54,551 nucleotides of DNA, taken from NCBI GenBank assembly GCA_021841025.1, contig JAKBWA010000051.1, positions 1 through 54,551 on the forward strand. The letters run 5' to 3'. Below, piece after piece: positions 8,955 to 18,613 of this stretch. Every line of letters starts with the position of its first letter. Within the stretch, counting starts at the first letter, position 1. The notes below the pieces were generated by a model, which was not told the origin of the DNA, did not search any database, and saw only the letters and a list, made by a program, of their open reading frames with translations. Both the position numbers and the translations under genes were made by a program. This DNA is from Bacillota bacterium. GTDB lineage: Bacteria > Bacillota > Sulfobacillia > Sulfobacillales > Sulfobacillaceae.

Positions 8955-10315
8955 TAATTATTCACTCCCAGGACCTTCAACATTGCCTGTAATTTCCATT
9001 CAGATTCCGCTAGTTCCTGGTCAGGCACGGAGTCGCGCATAATTCCGCAACCGACATAGCAATGTGCCGTAAACCCGCGCAATAAAGCGGAACGCAATGA
9101 AACCCACATACTCCCGTTTCCCGCTAAATTCATGAAACCAATACCACCGGCATACCATCCGCGGTCGAGACCCTCATGTCTCTTCAACCAATCCAAAGCC
9201 TTATCCCTAGGTTCGCCACCAACGGCCGGAGTCGGATGCAGCAAAGCCGACAAAGATAACAGACTGGCAGAGGATCGTAACGAGCCTTCGATAGGTGTGA
9301 GAAGGTGATGCACATTGGATAAAGACAAAATCTGGGGTGTTGCCGGCACATTTAAGTGTGCGTATGGTGTTAATACCTGGCGAATTCGATCCACAACGGT
9401 GGCATGCTCCCGTCGATCCTTTGGACTCGACAAGAGAGACACGATCTGATTGTGATCGTCATCCTGACTATGACCGCGAGGTGCGGTACCTGCTAACGCC
9501 ATAGTCTGCAATTCTTTACCTTGAAGTTTCAGCAAGCGTTCCGGGGTCGCGCCCAAGAACGTGTGGCCTTGTGATTTGATGGCAAACACCGCAGTGGCGG
9601 GATTATAGGTTCGCAATTGGGTAAGAATATCCGTGACACTCGGTTCTATCGTAAAACGCGCATCCACCCGCCTTGCCAAAACTAATTTTTTTATGCTCCC
9701 CGCATTGATCGCTGCTATAGCCTGCTCGACCCGGCGGGTCCATTCTGCAGATGAGGGCTTGGATGACGATGATACCAATTGAGGTTTGCCTGAGATCATG
9801 TGCGACCGCTGAAGAAATTGCAGCAGTTTGGCATAGTAGTGGGCTTCATCGGTGATGGAGCGGTCATTTTTGAGAAACATGGTCAGGATCACTTTGGTAT
9901 CTTTGGCTGTCTTATGAACAAACAAAGCGGGAAGAAGCCATTGGGAAGGCCCAAACGAGTCCCATAAATGGTCTTTTGTGCCCTGAGGGTCAAAAGCCCA
10001 GCCCCCTGCGATGATACTATCAGGCGATAAGCCTTGTTGTAGCAACTGCTCTCTTTCACGGTCGATAAACTCTGCCGACGATGATAAAGATGATGTGCGC
10101 CACCGTTTGACAATGCCCAAGCCCAGCATTTCTTCCGTGCCCGTATGAATGTACCACCCATTGCGCGCTCCTTCCAATCCCAGAGGCAAATTGTCCAGGT
10201 GGAGCGAAAGGTCTTTTTGACAAAAATACGAACGGCCAGCGGACCGACACTGTCGATTTATGTCTCCTATCAACTGTTCGATGTTAATTTCCCGACTCAC
10301 TGAATGCGTGTTCAT
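8954..10315 (-). CDS. menF: isochorismate synthase (MenF)
   Basis: Chorismate-utilising enzyme that isomerises chorismate to isochorismate. The C-terminal chorismate-binding fold carries KKLVLARR, the GTAPRG motif, the RREH segment and HPTPAVGGEPRDKA, all typical of isochorismate synthases. The 453-residue length fits. It is the first gene of the men operon. No SD is visible ahead of the ATG. Instead a good promoter ends only 6 bases upstream, suggesting a leaderless message (see findings). In this context MenF is preferred over the siderophore paralogue EntC. Confidence 0.93.
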   Translation of the reverse strand: MNTHSVSREINIEQLIGDINRQCRSAGRSYFCQKDLSLHLDNLPLGLEGARNGWYIHTGTEEMLGLGIVKRWRTSSLSSSAEFIDREREQLLQQGLSPDSIIAGGWAFDPQGTKDHLWDSFGPSQWLLPALFVHKTAKDTKVILTMFLKNDRSITDEAHYYAKLLQFLQRSHMISGKPQLVSSSSKPSSAEWTRRVEQAIAAINAGSIKKLVLARRVDARFTIEPSVTDILTQLRTYNPATAVFAIKSQGHTFLGATPERLLKLQGKELQTMALAGTAPRGHSQDDDHNQIVSLLSSPKDRREHATVVDRIRQVLTPYAHLNVPATPQILSLSNVHHLLTPIEGSLRSSASLLSLSALLHPTPAVGGEPRDKALDWLKRHEGLDRGWYAGGIGFMNLAGNGSMWVSLRSALLRGFTAHCYVGCGIMRDSVPDQELAESEWKLQAMLKVLGVNN

Positions 10316-10321
10316 ATTGTC

Positions 10322-10350
10322 ATAATAAGACGGGATAGAAAAGAAATCAA
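10322..10350 (-). promoter_or_regulatory. promoter of the men operon, possibly leaderless
   Basis: Read on the minus strand: TTGATT (10350-10345), 17 bases, then TATTAT (10327-10322). Six more bases (GACAAT) lead directly to the menF ATG at 10315. A transcription start about 7 bases after the -10 would fall on the A of the start codon. No GGAG-like sequence is found in the 60 bases before the ATG. Confidence 0.55.
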
Positions 10351-10399
10351 TGAATGATTATCATGCAACTTAAAAGTTATGGATGTGAGGAGAATTGCT

Positions 10400-11242
10400 G
10401 TGAAGAGGCTGAAGTGGGGAGTACAAAGCGTGTCGATGGTCGACAATTACCTTGGGAAAGTATTTGACAATATTTCCTTCGGTACAATTCATTTTATGGC
10501 GGAAGGATGGGACTACCGTTGCTTTTTGAGCGAAAACAATTATGTGATACGCGCTCCTAAAAATCCGGCCGCTCAAACCCATTTGCAGTACGAGATGGCT
10601 AAACTCAAAACGTTGACACTACCTTTGGCCGTTCCCCAATATATTCAGCCATTTGGAAGGGTGGGAGTCTATCCGGCCATTTTTGGAGAAGCCGTGAAGG
10701 GGAAGGTGCCGAATGATACGATGGTTCAGCAACTCCAGGAATTTTTGGAAGTCCTTCATCAAGATGTGAATTTGCCGCCCCAAGCCCGCTCGATCAAGGG
10801 AGTGCAGAGATGGGTAAAGCGATTCCGCCATCTTCATGATGAAGTGGTCGAAAAAGTGTATCCGCTGCTCAGCATTAAGGAACAGCGGCGCAGTAAGGAA
10901 CGTTTTAACGAATTTTTTCGCGACCTGTCATTGGCTGCTTGGTCTTGTACGCTAATACACGGAGATCTCAGTCTAGAGCACATTCTGGTGAATAAGGACC
11001 GAGTTCAAGGGATCATCGACTTTGGTGACATGTTGGCAGGCGACCCGGCATATGATTTATCAGGCATTTCTCTTCAGTGGGAAAGAGGCCCCCTAAGGGA
11101 ATATGCTTTACGTGTGGACCCCGGCGGACGGAGGTATTTTTACCGCTGGGCATCGCCTCTTGGTGATGTTATCCACGAATTGGATGAAGGGTTGGTTGAG
11201 AGTGTGGAGCAAGCCTTGGAGAAATTTCGGCGGGGCAATTAA
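10400..11242 (+). CDS. APH-family (aminoglycoside/choline kinase fold) phosphotransferase
   Basis: Small kinase-fold protein of about 280 residues. The catalytic loop LIHGDLSLEHIL, in which His replaces the usual Asn in a way common in the APH branch, is followed by the metal site IIDFGDMLAGDPAYDL. These show it to be an APH-type phosphotransferase. The frame is open from an ATG at 10379, but a GTG at 10400 has GAGGAG 7 bases upstream and is preferred. It is divergent from the men operon, with the men promoter between them. The substrate is unknown; family members phosphorylate small alcohols, sugars or antibiotics, and nothing here points to resistance. Confidence 0.8.
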   Translation: MKRLKWGVQSVSMVDNYLGKVFDNISFGTIHFMAEGWDYRCFLSENNYVIRAPKNPAAQTHLQYEMAKLKTLTLPLAVPQYIQPFGRVGVYPAIFGEAVKGKVPNDTMVQQLQEFLEVLHQDVNLPPQARSIKGVQRWVKRFRHLHDEVVEKVYPLLSIKEQRRSKERFNEFFRDLSLAAWSCTLIHGDLSLEHILVNKDRVQGIIDFGDMLAGDPAYDLSGISLQWERGPLREYALRVDPGGRRYFYRWASPLGDVIHELDEGLVESVEQALEKFRRGN

Positions 11243-11356
11243 TCAAGAGATGCAGATTTTGCAGGAAAGGTTTAGAGCGTAAAGGTTAAATGAATGGATT
11301 GACGAATCGCGTCGAATAATAATTGAGGAAAATTGAGCAATTAACACTTGTTATTT

Positions 11357-11386
11357 TTGTCACGAATGGTATAGTACTCCTATAAC
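11357..11386 (+). promoter_or_regulatory. promoter of the ilv-leu operon
   Basis: TTGTCA (11357-11362) and TATAAC (11381-11386) are 18 bases apart, giving a start near 11393. An overlapping alternative is TTGTTA (11348) with TATAGT (11370), spacing 16. Either leads straight into the T-box leader. Confidence 0.55.
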
Positions 11387-11392
11387 TTTTTT

Positions 11393-11800
11393 CGTCGGAG
11401 TGTACCTAGGGATCCGCCCAACAGGGAAGGACCAAGCGGTACAGGTTCCTACAGGGAACTACACCATGGGGATAAAAGACCTGTGGCAGGTTCGGCACAT
11501 GTTGAACTTGCGCTGGGTCTTGTTTTGCATCCAGGCAAGATTTTGGGCAATGAGAGGGAACTGTGTAACCCGTAAACCATTGACAGCGAACCGAGGACGG
11601 TGGAAGCTCGGGCTTTGGTCGGATTATTGTCTCACCCTTGAGCCCGCTTCCCGATCTCTGGGTTTTGCCTAGGGGGTAGATGAAGCCGGAGGAATTCCGT
11701 TATCAATCACACGAGTCCTCTGTCTATGAGGAGAAGTAAGGGTGGTACCACGCGACCGCGTCCCTTTCAGCCGATAGGCGAAAGGGCTTTTTTTATTTGA
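11393..11800 (+). promoter_or_regulatory. T-box riboswitch leader for the branched-chain amino-acid operon
   Basis: A leader of about 400 bases contains the conserved T-box sequence AAGGGTGGTACCACGCG (11738-11754), whose UGGU would pair with the acceptor end of an uncharged tRNA. The segment AAGGG can pair with CCCTT at 11762-11766 to form the antiterminator, excluding the terminator that follows. A strong upstream hairpin is formed by GGAAGC/CGGGCT (11601-11614) with AGCCCG/CTTCC (11641-11651), and CCTCTGTCTATGAGG (11717-11731) makes a short stem before the T-box. I could not fix the specifier codon by eye. UGGU fits an A discriminator, as in tRNA-Leu, Ile or Val. Regulation by one of these is inferred from the genes downstream. 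Confidence 0.88.
11762..11795 (+). terminator. T-box leader intrinsic terminator
   Basis: CCCTTTC (11762-11768) pairs with GAAAGGG (11780-11786), extended inside by GCC/GGC around a GATA loop, and is followed by CTTTTTTTA. This is the attenuator of the T-box: formed when the tRNA is charged, stopping transcription 27 bases before ilvN. Confidence 0.88.
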
Positions 11801-11821
11801 GAGGCAAGGGGGATTGCACTC

Positions 11822-12358
11822 ATGAATCCATTCATTGGCGTGGAATTGCAAGATAAGCCAGGCGCGATTCAACGATTACTCTTGATGCTTGGCCAGAGAA
11901 ATGTGGATATCGAACAAATGACGGTTAAAAAAGACCATGATACGGCGCGTTTGACGGTTATGATTGGAGTTAGCGGCACCCCCGAACGGGCCCAGTGGAT
12001 TCGGCGCCAGATCACGCGGCACAAAGATGTCATCCGATCCTTTATCGTGAAAAACAGCTATCATACCGTTGTTGTAGCCGCGGTCCCCACACAAAAACCG
12101 GTCCATGTGCCCTTGGTATCCGCTACTCCCATTGATTCACATATTGGCTATTACACGGTGGCCGGTCCCAGACATGCCATAGAACAGTGGATTGACGAGA
12201 ATAAAGCACACGTGTTTGCGTTATTTCCGAGTTGTTTAACGTTGAAATTTAACGATTTAACGCCTAAAAAAACCGTTTACCACACTCGAGGAGGATGGAA
12301 CAATGAACGCAAAATTATTTTACGACGACAACGCCGATCTGAGGTGGTTAGCCGGTAA
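11822..12358 (+). CDS. ilvN: acetolactate synthase regulatory (small) subunit
   Basis: Valine-binding regulatory subunit that activates the IlvB catalytic subunit in isoleucine/valine/leucine synthesis. The ACT domain covers about residues 3-75 ([31 protein letters not shown]) and a small C-terminal ALS-type domain follows. AAGGGGG lies 10 bases before the ATG. The last 19 codons (12303-12358) overlap the start of ilvC, whose SD (GAGGAGG) lies inside ilvN. This gives an unusual basic tail ([10 protein letters not shown]) encoded by the ilvC start region. The gene is separated from ilvB by three genes, which is unusual. Confidence 0.9.
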   Translation: MNPFIGVELQDKPGAIQRLLLMLGQRNVDIEQMTVKKDHDTARLTVMIGVSGTPERAQWIRRQITRHKDVIRSFIVKNSYHTVVVAAVPTQKPVHVPLVSATPIDSHIGYYTVAGPRHAIEQWIDENKAHVFALFPSCLTLKFNDLTPKKTVYHTRGGWNNERKIILRRQRRSEVVSR

Positions 12359-13337
12359 AACTGTGGCCATAATGGGCTATGGCAGCCAAGGTCATGCTCA
12401 CGCACTCAATCTCAGGGAATCAGGAGTTCATGTCATTATCGGCATTCGTCCGGGAAATTCCGAGAAGAGGGCCAAAGAACAAGGGTTTCAGACGATGGAC
12501 GTTGGGGCAGCGGCCGAAGCGGCCGACATTGTTCAGATTTTGACACCAGATCACTTGCAGGGTTCGCTATATGAAGAGAGTATCAAGCCGGGGTTGAAGC
12601 CTGGCAATGCACTGGCTTTTGCCCATGGATTTGCCATTCGTTACAAGCAGATTGTTCCGCCAAAGGACGTTGACGTATTTATGGTGGCGCCTAAGGCGCC
12701 AGGGCATTTGGTACGCCGTTTGTATGTAGAGGGTCAGGGAACTCCAGCACTGGTGGCCGTAGATCAAGATGCGACAAATCATGCATTGGACGTCGCTCTG
12801 GCATATGCCAAAGGAATCGGAGCGACCCGTGCCGGAGTTTTGCAAACAACGTTTGCCGAGGAAACTGAAACTGATCTGTTTGGTGAACAAACTGTACTAT
12901 GCGGCGGACTCACTCAGCTCATTCAATCAGGCTTCGAAACCTTAGTCGCAGCGGGATACCAGCCAGAGATTGCCTATTTCGAAACCCTGCATGAAATGAA
13001 GCTTATTGTGGACTTAATCTATGAAGGCGGTATGAGCGCAATGTGGTACTCCGTATCGGATACGGCGGAGTTTGGGGGATTGAGTGTAGGGAAACGGATT
13101 GTGACGGACGAAACGAGACAAGAAATGAAGCGGGTGCTTCGGGAAATTCAAGATGGAACTTTCGCGGAACGATGGATGGCCGAAAATGCTAAAGGGCGTC
13201 CAGAATTTAAGACACTGCGAGACGAGGCTAAGCAGCATCCTGTGGAAGAAATCGGTCGGGAATTACGGTCGATGATGTCGTGGTTGAAACCATCGGTGGA
13301 AGAGGAGGACAGGGTTTCAAAGGAGGAAAAACCGTAA
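12303..13337 (+). CDS. ilvC: ketol-acid reductoisomerase
   Basis: NADPH- and Mg-dependent enzyme that rearranges and reduces acetolactate and acetohydroxybutyrate. The Rossmann motif [13 protein letters not shown] is at 25-37. The pyrophosphate/2'-phosphate loop reads [12 protein letters not shown]. Metal and substrate residues lie in [12 protein letters not shown] and in [13 protein letters not shown]. This is the short class I form (344 residues), with a dispensable charged tail ([12 protein letters not shown]). The SD GAGGAGG is 10 bases upstream. It overlaps ilvN by 56 bases and abuts leuA with no gap. Confidence 0.96.
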   Translation: MNAKLFYDDNADLRWLAGKTVAIMGYGSQGHAHALNLRESGVHVIIGIRPGNSEKRAKEQGFQTMDVGAAAEAADIVQILTPDHLQGSLYEESIKPGLKPGNALAFAHGFAIRYKQIVPPKDVDVFMVAPKAPGHLVRRLYVEGQGTPALVAVDQDATNHALDVALAYAKGIGATRAGVLQTTFAEETETDLFGEQTVLCGGLTQLIQSGFETLVAAGYQPEIAYFETLHEMKLIVDLIYEGGMSAMWYSVSDTAEFGGLSVGKRIVTDETRQEMKRVLREIQDGTFAERWMAENAKGRPEFKTLRDEAKQHPVEEIGRELRSMMSWLKPSVEEEDRVSKEEKP

Positions 13338-14864
13338 ATGGATACTGTGCGGATATTTGATACCACACTCCGGGACGGCGAACAATCGCCCGGTGTGGCA
13401 CTGAGTACTCAGGAAAAGCTGGCTATTGCGGAACAATTGGCGCGTCTGGGTGTGGACTATCTGGAGGCCGGTTTTCCTCAGGCTTCCCTGGGGGATTTCG
13501 AAGCGGTGTCGCGCATTGCCCAAAGCATTAAGGGGCCAACGATCACTGCCTTGGCCCGTTGCAGCCGCCAGGATGTGGAACGGGCTGCAATGGCTCTTGA
13601 AAAAGCCGACAAAGCCCGTATTCACGTGTTCATCGCTACATCGCCTATTCATATGAAGGCAAAATTGCGGATGACACCGGATGAAGTCCTCGAAAAAATC
13701 AGTACGACGGTTCGATTGGCCCGGACTTACGTGGACGATGTCGAATTTTCATGCGAGGACGCGACCAGATCCCAACTTAACTTTTTGATTCAAGCAGGAA
13801 AACTGGCAGTGGAAGCGGGGGCCACCACGTTAAATTTTCCGGACACTGTCGGCTATACCACGCCGAGAGAGTACTACCAGTTAATCACTTCATTGCGACA
13901 GAGTATTCCTGATCCGAAAATCACGCTCTCCGTGCATTGCCATGATGATTTGGGACTGGCTGTGGCCAATTCACTCGCGGGGATTGAAGCGGGCTGCAGA
14001 CAAGTGGAAGTGGCGGTCAACGGGATTGGTGAACGGGCTGGCAACGCGTCCTTAGAGGAAGTCGTGATGACCCTTACGGCGCGTGAGGACCAATATCAGG
14101 TACAGCATCACATCAATACGCATGAAATTTACCGTGCCAGTCAGTTAGTGAGCCAATTAAGCGGAATGGTCGTGCAGCCTAACAAGGCTATTGTGGGAAA
14201 AAATGCCTTTCGGCACGAATCGGGCATTCATCAAGACGGGATGTTAAAGGACCGATCCACATACGAAATTTTGACCCCGGAAGATGTGGGTTGGGGCGTC
14301 ACTAAACTGGTGCTGGGTAAACATTCGGGACGCCATGCCTTAAGACAACGGTTAGAGGATTTGGGACTGCACGCGACGGCCGGCCAAATTGACCAAATTC
14401 AGCAGCGAGTCAAAGCATTGGGTGAACTGAAGAATGATATCAATGACCAGGATTTGGAAGCTATTTGGCAAGAAGAGGTTGGTCAAGAGCGCCGTTCGCG
14501 GTCCACGGAGCTAATTCGGTGGCAAGTCAGTACCGGTAGCGATAATCGTCCGGTGGCCTTTGTGTCGGTTAAGGTCGGCCAAGATATAAAAGAAGATTCT
14601 GGCAGCGGTGATGGACCGGTACACGCGCTGTTTCAGGCTTTTACTCGTGCCTTGTCACTCGAACCTGTGGAATTGACGGCTTATCACTTAGCACCGATTT
14701 CACCCGGAGAAGCTGGTCTCGCAGCAGTACGGATTGAAATCCACGGATATGGGTGCGAGACTCGGGGCCAGGCTGCTGATAGTGATGTCATGAAAGCCAC
14801 AGTTGTCGCACTTCATGAGGCACTATCCTATCTTTTCGATCGCGTTCAGAATCACGTCGCATAA
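13338..14864 (+). CDS. leuA: 2-isopropylmalate synthase
   Basis: First committed enzyme of leucine synthesis: condenses acetyl-CoA with 2-oxoisovalerate. The TIM barrel begins with [13 protein letters not shown] and carries the metal site [12 protein letters not shown] and the conserved [24 protein letters not shown] lies in the linker. The C-terminal domain (about 375-500) is the leucine-binding regulatory domain, so the enzyme is probably leucine-inhibited. At 508 residues it is full length. The ATG follows the ilvC stop directly, and AGGAGG in the ilvC tail provides the SD. Confidence 0.96.
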   Translation: MDTVRIFDTTLRDGEQSPGVALSTQEKLAIAEQLARLGVDYLEAGFPQASLGDFEAVSRIAQSIKGPTITALARCSRQDVERAAMALEKADKARIHVFIATSPIHMKAKLRMTPDEVLEKISTTVRLARTYVDDVEFSCEDATRSQLNFLIQAGKLAVEAGATTLNFPDTVGYTTPREYYQLITSLRQSIPDPKITLSVHCHDDLGLAVANSLAGIEAGCRQVEVAVNGIGERAGNASLEEVVMTLTAREDQYQVQHHINTHEIYRASQLVSQLSGMVVQPNKAIVGKNAFRHESGIHQDGMLKDRSTYEILTPEDVGWGVTKLVLGKHSGRHALRQRLEDLGLHATAGQIDQIQQRVKALGELKNDINDQDLEAIWQEEVGQERRSRSTELIRWQVSTGSDNRPVAFVSVKVGQDIKEDSGSGDGPVHALFQAFTRALSLEPVELTAYHLAPISPGEAGLAAVRIEIHGYGCETRGQAADSDVMKATVVALHEALSYLFDRVQNHVA

Positions 14865-14898
14865 GTCATTTGATTACGGCTAAGGCAAGGAGGAAATT

Positions 14899-15981
14899 AT
14901 GGCGACTCACCAATTGTTGGTGTTAGCGGGTGATGGCATTGGACCGGAGGTTACCCAGGCTGCCCTGAGACTTCTAGATGCTGTATCGGAATTTGGGGGA
15001 TGGTCAGTGGAAAAAGAGGAGGCCGACATTGGAGGCCGTGCTATTGACCGATTTGGCGATCCTTTTCCAGCCGAGACCAGGGCCAAGATTGATAAAGCCG
15101 AAGCAGTTTTGCTGGGGGCGGTGGGAGGACCTTCGTGGGACAACGCCCCTAAGAGACCCGAGGCTGGTTTGCTGGCGATGCGTCAGTACATGGGTTTGTG
15201 GGCTAATTTGCGTCCATTTCGCATTTTTCCGGGGTTGGAACATCTTTCGCCATTATCAAATGCCACGGCCCAAGGAGTCGTGTTTCGTGAACTGACTGGC
15301 GGTCTTTATTTTGGCGAACCCCGAGGACGCCGTTTCTTGCCTGGTGACTTAGAAGTTGTGGACACCTTGCGTTATCGGCGCTCAGAAATGGAGCGCATTA
15401 TTCGACTGGCCTTTCAATATGCCAGTGACCATCATTTGAGTTTGACGTCGGTGGACAAGGCAAATGTTCTTGAAAGTTCGCGGGTATGGCGTGAAGTCAC
15501 GAACGAATTAGCACAAAAATTTCCTGATGTGGCCCTTACCCACCGATATGTCGACGCAGCGGCAATGGATCTGGTATTGAACCCTGCTAGATACCAGGTG
15601 ATAGTAACCGAGAATTTGTTTGGGGATATCCTTAGCGATTTAGCGGGAGGCTTAGTTGGGTCTCTTGGATTATTGGGTTCGTCTTCTGTTGCCGGAACTC
15701 CGGGGACGCGCGGATTGTTTGAGCCGGTGCATGGATCGGCACCGGATATCGCAGGCAAGGGCATAGCCAATCCTACTGGTGCTATGTTATCAGTTGCCTA
15801 TCTCGTGGGATGGAGTTGGTCAGAACCGGAAATACAGCGTTTGATTGAAGAGGCTGTTGCGGAAAGTCTGGTAGAAGGCCCCCTGACACCTGACTTGGGT
15901 GGAACGGCTAGCACCGAGGAATTTACGCAGACGGTGATTAACCGTGCCAGAAAGATTGTACAAAGGAGGAAAATCTCATGA
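14899..15981 (+). CDS. leuB: 3-isopropylmalate dehydrogenase
   Basis: NAD-dependent oxidative decarboxylase of the leucine pathway. It shows LAGDGIGPEVT at the start, the substrate loop around LRPFRIFPGLE, TVDKANVLESSRVWR-type catalytic residues (here SVDKANVLESSR) and the cofactor region HGSAPDIAGKGIANPTG. Length 360 residues is usual. AAGGAGG precedes the ATG. leuC and leuD (isopropylmalate isomerase), needed between LeuA and LeuB, are not in this window. It overlaps ilvB by 4 bases. Confidence 0.96.
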   Translation: MATHQLLVLAGDGIGPEVTQAALRLLDAVSEFGGWSVEKEEADIGGRAIDRFGDPFPAETRAKIDKAEAVLLGAVGGPSWDNAPKRPEAGLLAMRQYMGLWANLRPFRIFPGLEHLSPLSNATAQGVVFRELTGGLYFGEPRGRRFLPGDLEVVDTLRYRRSEMERIIRLAFQYASDHHLSLTSVDKANVLESSRVWREVTNELAQKFPDVALTHRYVDAAAMDLVLNPARYQVIVTENLFGDILSDLAGGLVGSLGLLGSSSVAGTPGTRGLFEPVHGSAPDIAGKGIANPTGAMLSVAYLVGWSWSEPEIQRLIEEAVAESLVEGPLTPDLGGTASTEEFTQTVINRARKIVQRRKIS

Positions 15982-17645
15982 CTGGGGCGGAACTGACGTG
16001 GGAAGTTTTGTCACAACTTGGCACGAAAGTTGTTTTTGGGGTTCCGGGGGGAGCCATTTTGCCTCTTGTTGACGCTTTGGCCACACGCGTTGACAACCCC
16101 ATTGACTTCATTGTGTCGCGGCATGAATCCGCTTCCATTCATGCCGGCAATGGATATGCCCGGGTCACTGCAAAGCCGGCCGTGGTTTTAGCAACCTCAG
16201 GTCCTGGCGGCACCAACGTAATTACTGGGCTTGTGACGGCCATGACTGATTCTGTGCCCGTGGTTCTAATTATCGGGCAAGTGCCGACGACGTTGATTGG
16301 CACAGATGCATTTCAAGAGGCTGACTTATTCAACATGACTATGCCGGCGGTCAAGCATAGTTGGCGTATTACTGATCCTGCGGAAGTCGCCGATGTTTTT
16401 CTTCAAGCCTATGAAACTGCCGCGACGGGCCGTCCCGGCCCCGTTGTCGTGGAATTTCCGAAAAATATTCAATTTATGGAATGCCCCCCCTGGGAAGGAT
16501 TGCCTGAAAAGCATCCGGAAGAGGACACGCAAGAAGAAAAGCCAATCGTATGGTCACGGATTAAGTCCTATTTGCGTTCTGCCAAAAAGCCTTTGCTTTA
16601 TGTTGGCGGGGGAGTTGTGTCTAGCAATACCCAAGATTACGTCATGCAATTTGCCGAAATTTATGACTGCCCAGTGGCCCACACCTTGATGGGTATTGGT
16701 GTGTGTCCGTCTTCCCATCCTAGGAGTCTGGGGATGCTGGGGATGCACGGAACCTGGTATGCCAACAATGCGATGCAAAATGCCGATTTAGTTATTGCGC
16801 TAGGGGCGAGGTTCGATGACCGGGTCACAGGAAAATTGGACCAATTTGCCCCCAATGCACGCATTATCCACGTAGATGTCGATGCAGCAGAGTTGAGCAA
16901 GCTGGTGCGGCCCCATGTAGCGATTCATAAAGATTTGCGCCAGGCATTTCCCAAGTTGCTTAAAATGGTGCCGAGAATGAGTCATAAAGAGTGGTGGGCA
17001 ACGATTCATGATTGGCAAGCAAAGCATCCATTAAGAATTCCTGCGGCACCAGAGGGTACCGTGGCGACGGCAGCCGTAATGCGGGTGATTAATAATCATT
17101 TGAACCCTGACGATGTTGTCGTGACGGAAGTGGGGCAGCATCAAATGTGGGCAGCATTGTTTGTGAAGAGGGAAAAACCGCGAACATTCCTGAGTTCTGG
17201 AGGGGCCGGAACGATGGGTTATGGCTTTCCCGCTGCTCTGGGCGCGAGGTTTGGGATAGGCGAACGTCGTGTGGTATTGTTGGCCGGAGACGGCAGTTTC
17301 CAGATGAACCTCCAAGAAATGGGGACGGTGGCGCAATATCAAATTCCTCTTTGGATTATTGTGTTGAACAATGGTGGGCACGGAATGGTAAGACAGTGGC
17401 AGGATTTGTTCCATGGACAGCGGCGCATTGGAGTAGATCTTCTGAACCCTGATTTTGTCCGTCTTGCAGAATCTTTTGGAATTCGGGGATTTAGTGTGAA
17501 TTCGCAAGAGGCCTTAGATGAGGCGCTGCACATTATGGAATCAATTAATGCCCCAGTACTGTTAGAGGTAATGGTTCCTAAGGATGAACACGTATTTCCC
17601 ATGGTTCCTGCCGGTCAGCCCTTGTCGACAGTTCTCGAAGGGTAA
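15978..17645 (+). CDS. ilvB: acetolactate synthase catalytic (large) subunit
   Basis: ThDP- and FAD-dependent enzyme making acetolactate or acetohydroxybutyrate from pyruvate. GVPGGAILP and the catalytic-glutamate segment SRHESASIHAGNGYAR are near residues 20-60, SGPGGTN follows, the FAD-binding middle domain has GARFDDRVTG, and the ThDP/Mg site is GDGSFQMNLQEM with LNNGGHGMVRQWQ. Length 555 is normal. AAAGGAGG precedes the ATG, which overlaps the leuB stop as ATGA. Catabolic AlsS is excluded by the FAD-type motifs and operon context. Confidence 0.95.
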   Translation: MTGAELTWEVLSQLGTKVVFGVPGGAILPLVDALATRVDNPIDFIVSRHESASIHAGNGYARVTAKPAVVLATSGPGGTNVITGLVTAMTDSVPVVLIIGQVPTTLIGTDAFQEADLFNMTMPAVKHSWRITDPAEVADVFLQAYETAATGRPGPVVVEFPKNIQFMECPPWEGLPEKHPEEDTQEEKPIVWSRIKSYLRSAKKPLLYVGGGVVSSNTQDYVMQFAEIYDCPVAHTLMGIGVCPSSHPRSLGMLGMHGTWYANNAMQNADLVIALGARFDDRVTGKLDQFAPNARIIHVDVDAAELSKLVRPHVAIHKDLRQAFPKLLKMVPRMSHKEWWATIHDWQAKHPLRIPAAPEGTVATAAVMRVINNHLNPDDVVVTEVGQHQMWAALFVKREKPRTFLSSGGAGTMGYGFPAALGARFGIGERRVVLLAGDGSFQMNLQEMGTVAQYQIPLWIIVLNNGGHGMVRQWQDLFHGQRRIGVDLLNPDFVRLAESFGIRGFSVNSQEALDEALHIMESINAPVLLEVMVPKDEHVFPMVPAGQPLSTVLEG

Positions 17646-17707
17646 GGGTCTCACGAAAGATACGGTTGAGAGTAGAGAGGAACATGACAGTGGGGAGGAA
17701 CAATGCT

Positions 17708-18613
17708 ATGATTGAGAGTGAACTGAAGATTTTCTTAAATGGGTCTATGGTGCCTGCCAAAGAAGCACGTGTCTCGGTGTTCGACCACGGCTTTCTCTAT
17801 GGAGACGGGATATTTGAAGGGATTAGGGCCTATTCTGGCCGAATATTCAAACTTGACGAGCATTTAGACCGGCTATTTGATTCTGCTAAAAGTATTCTTT
17901 TGGACATTCCCTATTCCCGGGAAGAATTGACGGAAGCCGTGTGCCGGACAGTTCGTGAAAACGAGCTAGTCGACGCCTATATCCGCTTGGTGATATCGCG
18001 TGGTCCTGGTGATTTGGGATTGGACCCGTCCAAATGTTCTAATCCTAGTGTTATTATTATTGCTGATGAAATTGCTTTGTATCCCCCTGAAGTCTACCAA
18101 AGAGGATTGGAATTGGCCGCCGTGTCTACTCGCCGGCCAGCCACTGATGTTTTGAACCCCGCAATCAAATCGCTCAATTATCTCAACAATATTTTGGCCA
18201 AGATTGAGGCCAATCTTCGGGGATTGCCAGAGGTTGTTCTGTTAAATCACCAAGGCTACGTAGTTGAAGGAACAGCGGATAACATCTTCATCGTTCGCCG
18301 GGGCGAACTCGTGACGCCTCCCACTAATGCCGGGATTTTGAACGGGATTACCCGGCAAGTTGTTATAAAACTGGCCCAAGAACTTGGCTTGATCTGTAAG
18401 GAGGAAAACATAACCCTGCATGACTTGTATACAGCTGATGAATGTTTCTTAACGGGTACTGCAGCGGAGGTGATACCAGCCGTTGCCTGTGATGGACGCA
18501 CTATTGGCCACGGGATCGGCGGTCCTATTACCTTGAAGGTTTTACAGGCATTCCGGGACTATTCCCGTTCTTCGGGAGTGTCGGTATACAAATCGGGTGT
18601 TGCCACAGTATGA
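17708..18613 (+). CDS. ilvE: branched-chain amino-acid aminotransferase (class IV)
   Basis: PLP enzyme of fold type IV that transfers the amino group in the last step to Val, Leu and Ile. The PLP lysine is K154 in AIKSLNYLNN. The phosphate-binding and substrate signature EGTADNIFIV is near 196-205, and FDHGFLYGDGIFEGIR at 25-40 is the family opening. The frame opens at 17666, but the ATG at 17708 has GGAGGA at 8-base spacing, giving 301 residues, the usual length. It overlaps pheA by 4 bases (ATGA). Confidence 0.93.
   Translation: MIESELKIFLNGSMVPAKEARVSVFDHGFLYGDGIFEGIRAYSGRIFKLDEHLDRLFDSAKSILLDIPYSREELTEAVCRTVRENELVDAYIRLVISRGPGDLGLDPSKCSNPSVIIIADEIALYPPEVYQRGLELAAVSTRRPATDVLNPAIKSLNYLNNILAKIEANLRGLPEVVLLNHQGYVVEGTADNIFIVRRGELVTPPTNAGILNGITRQVVIKLAQELGLICKEENITLHDLYTADECFLTGTAAEVIPAVACDGRTIGHGIGGPITLKVLQAFRDYSRSSGVSVYKSGVATV

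Noticed and set aside
17031-17507. 158-codon minus-strand ORF opposite ilvB
   Set aside because: Shadow of the ilvB ThDP-binding region, with no SD or motif.
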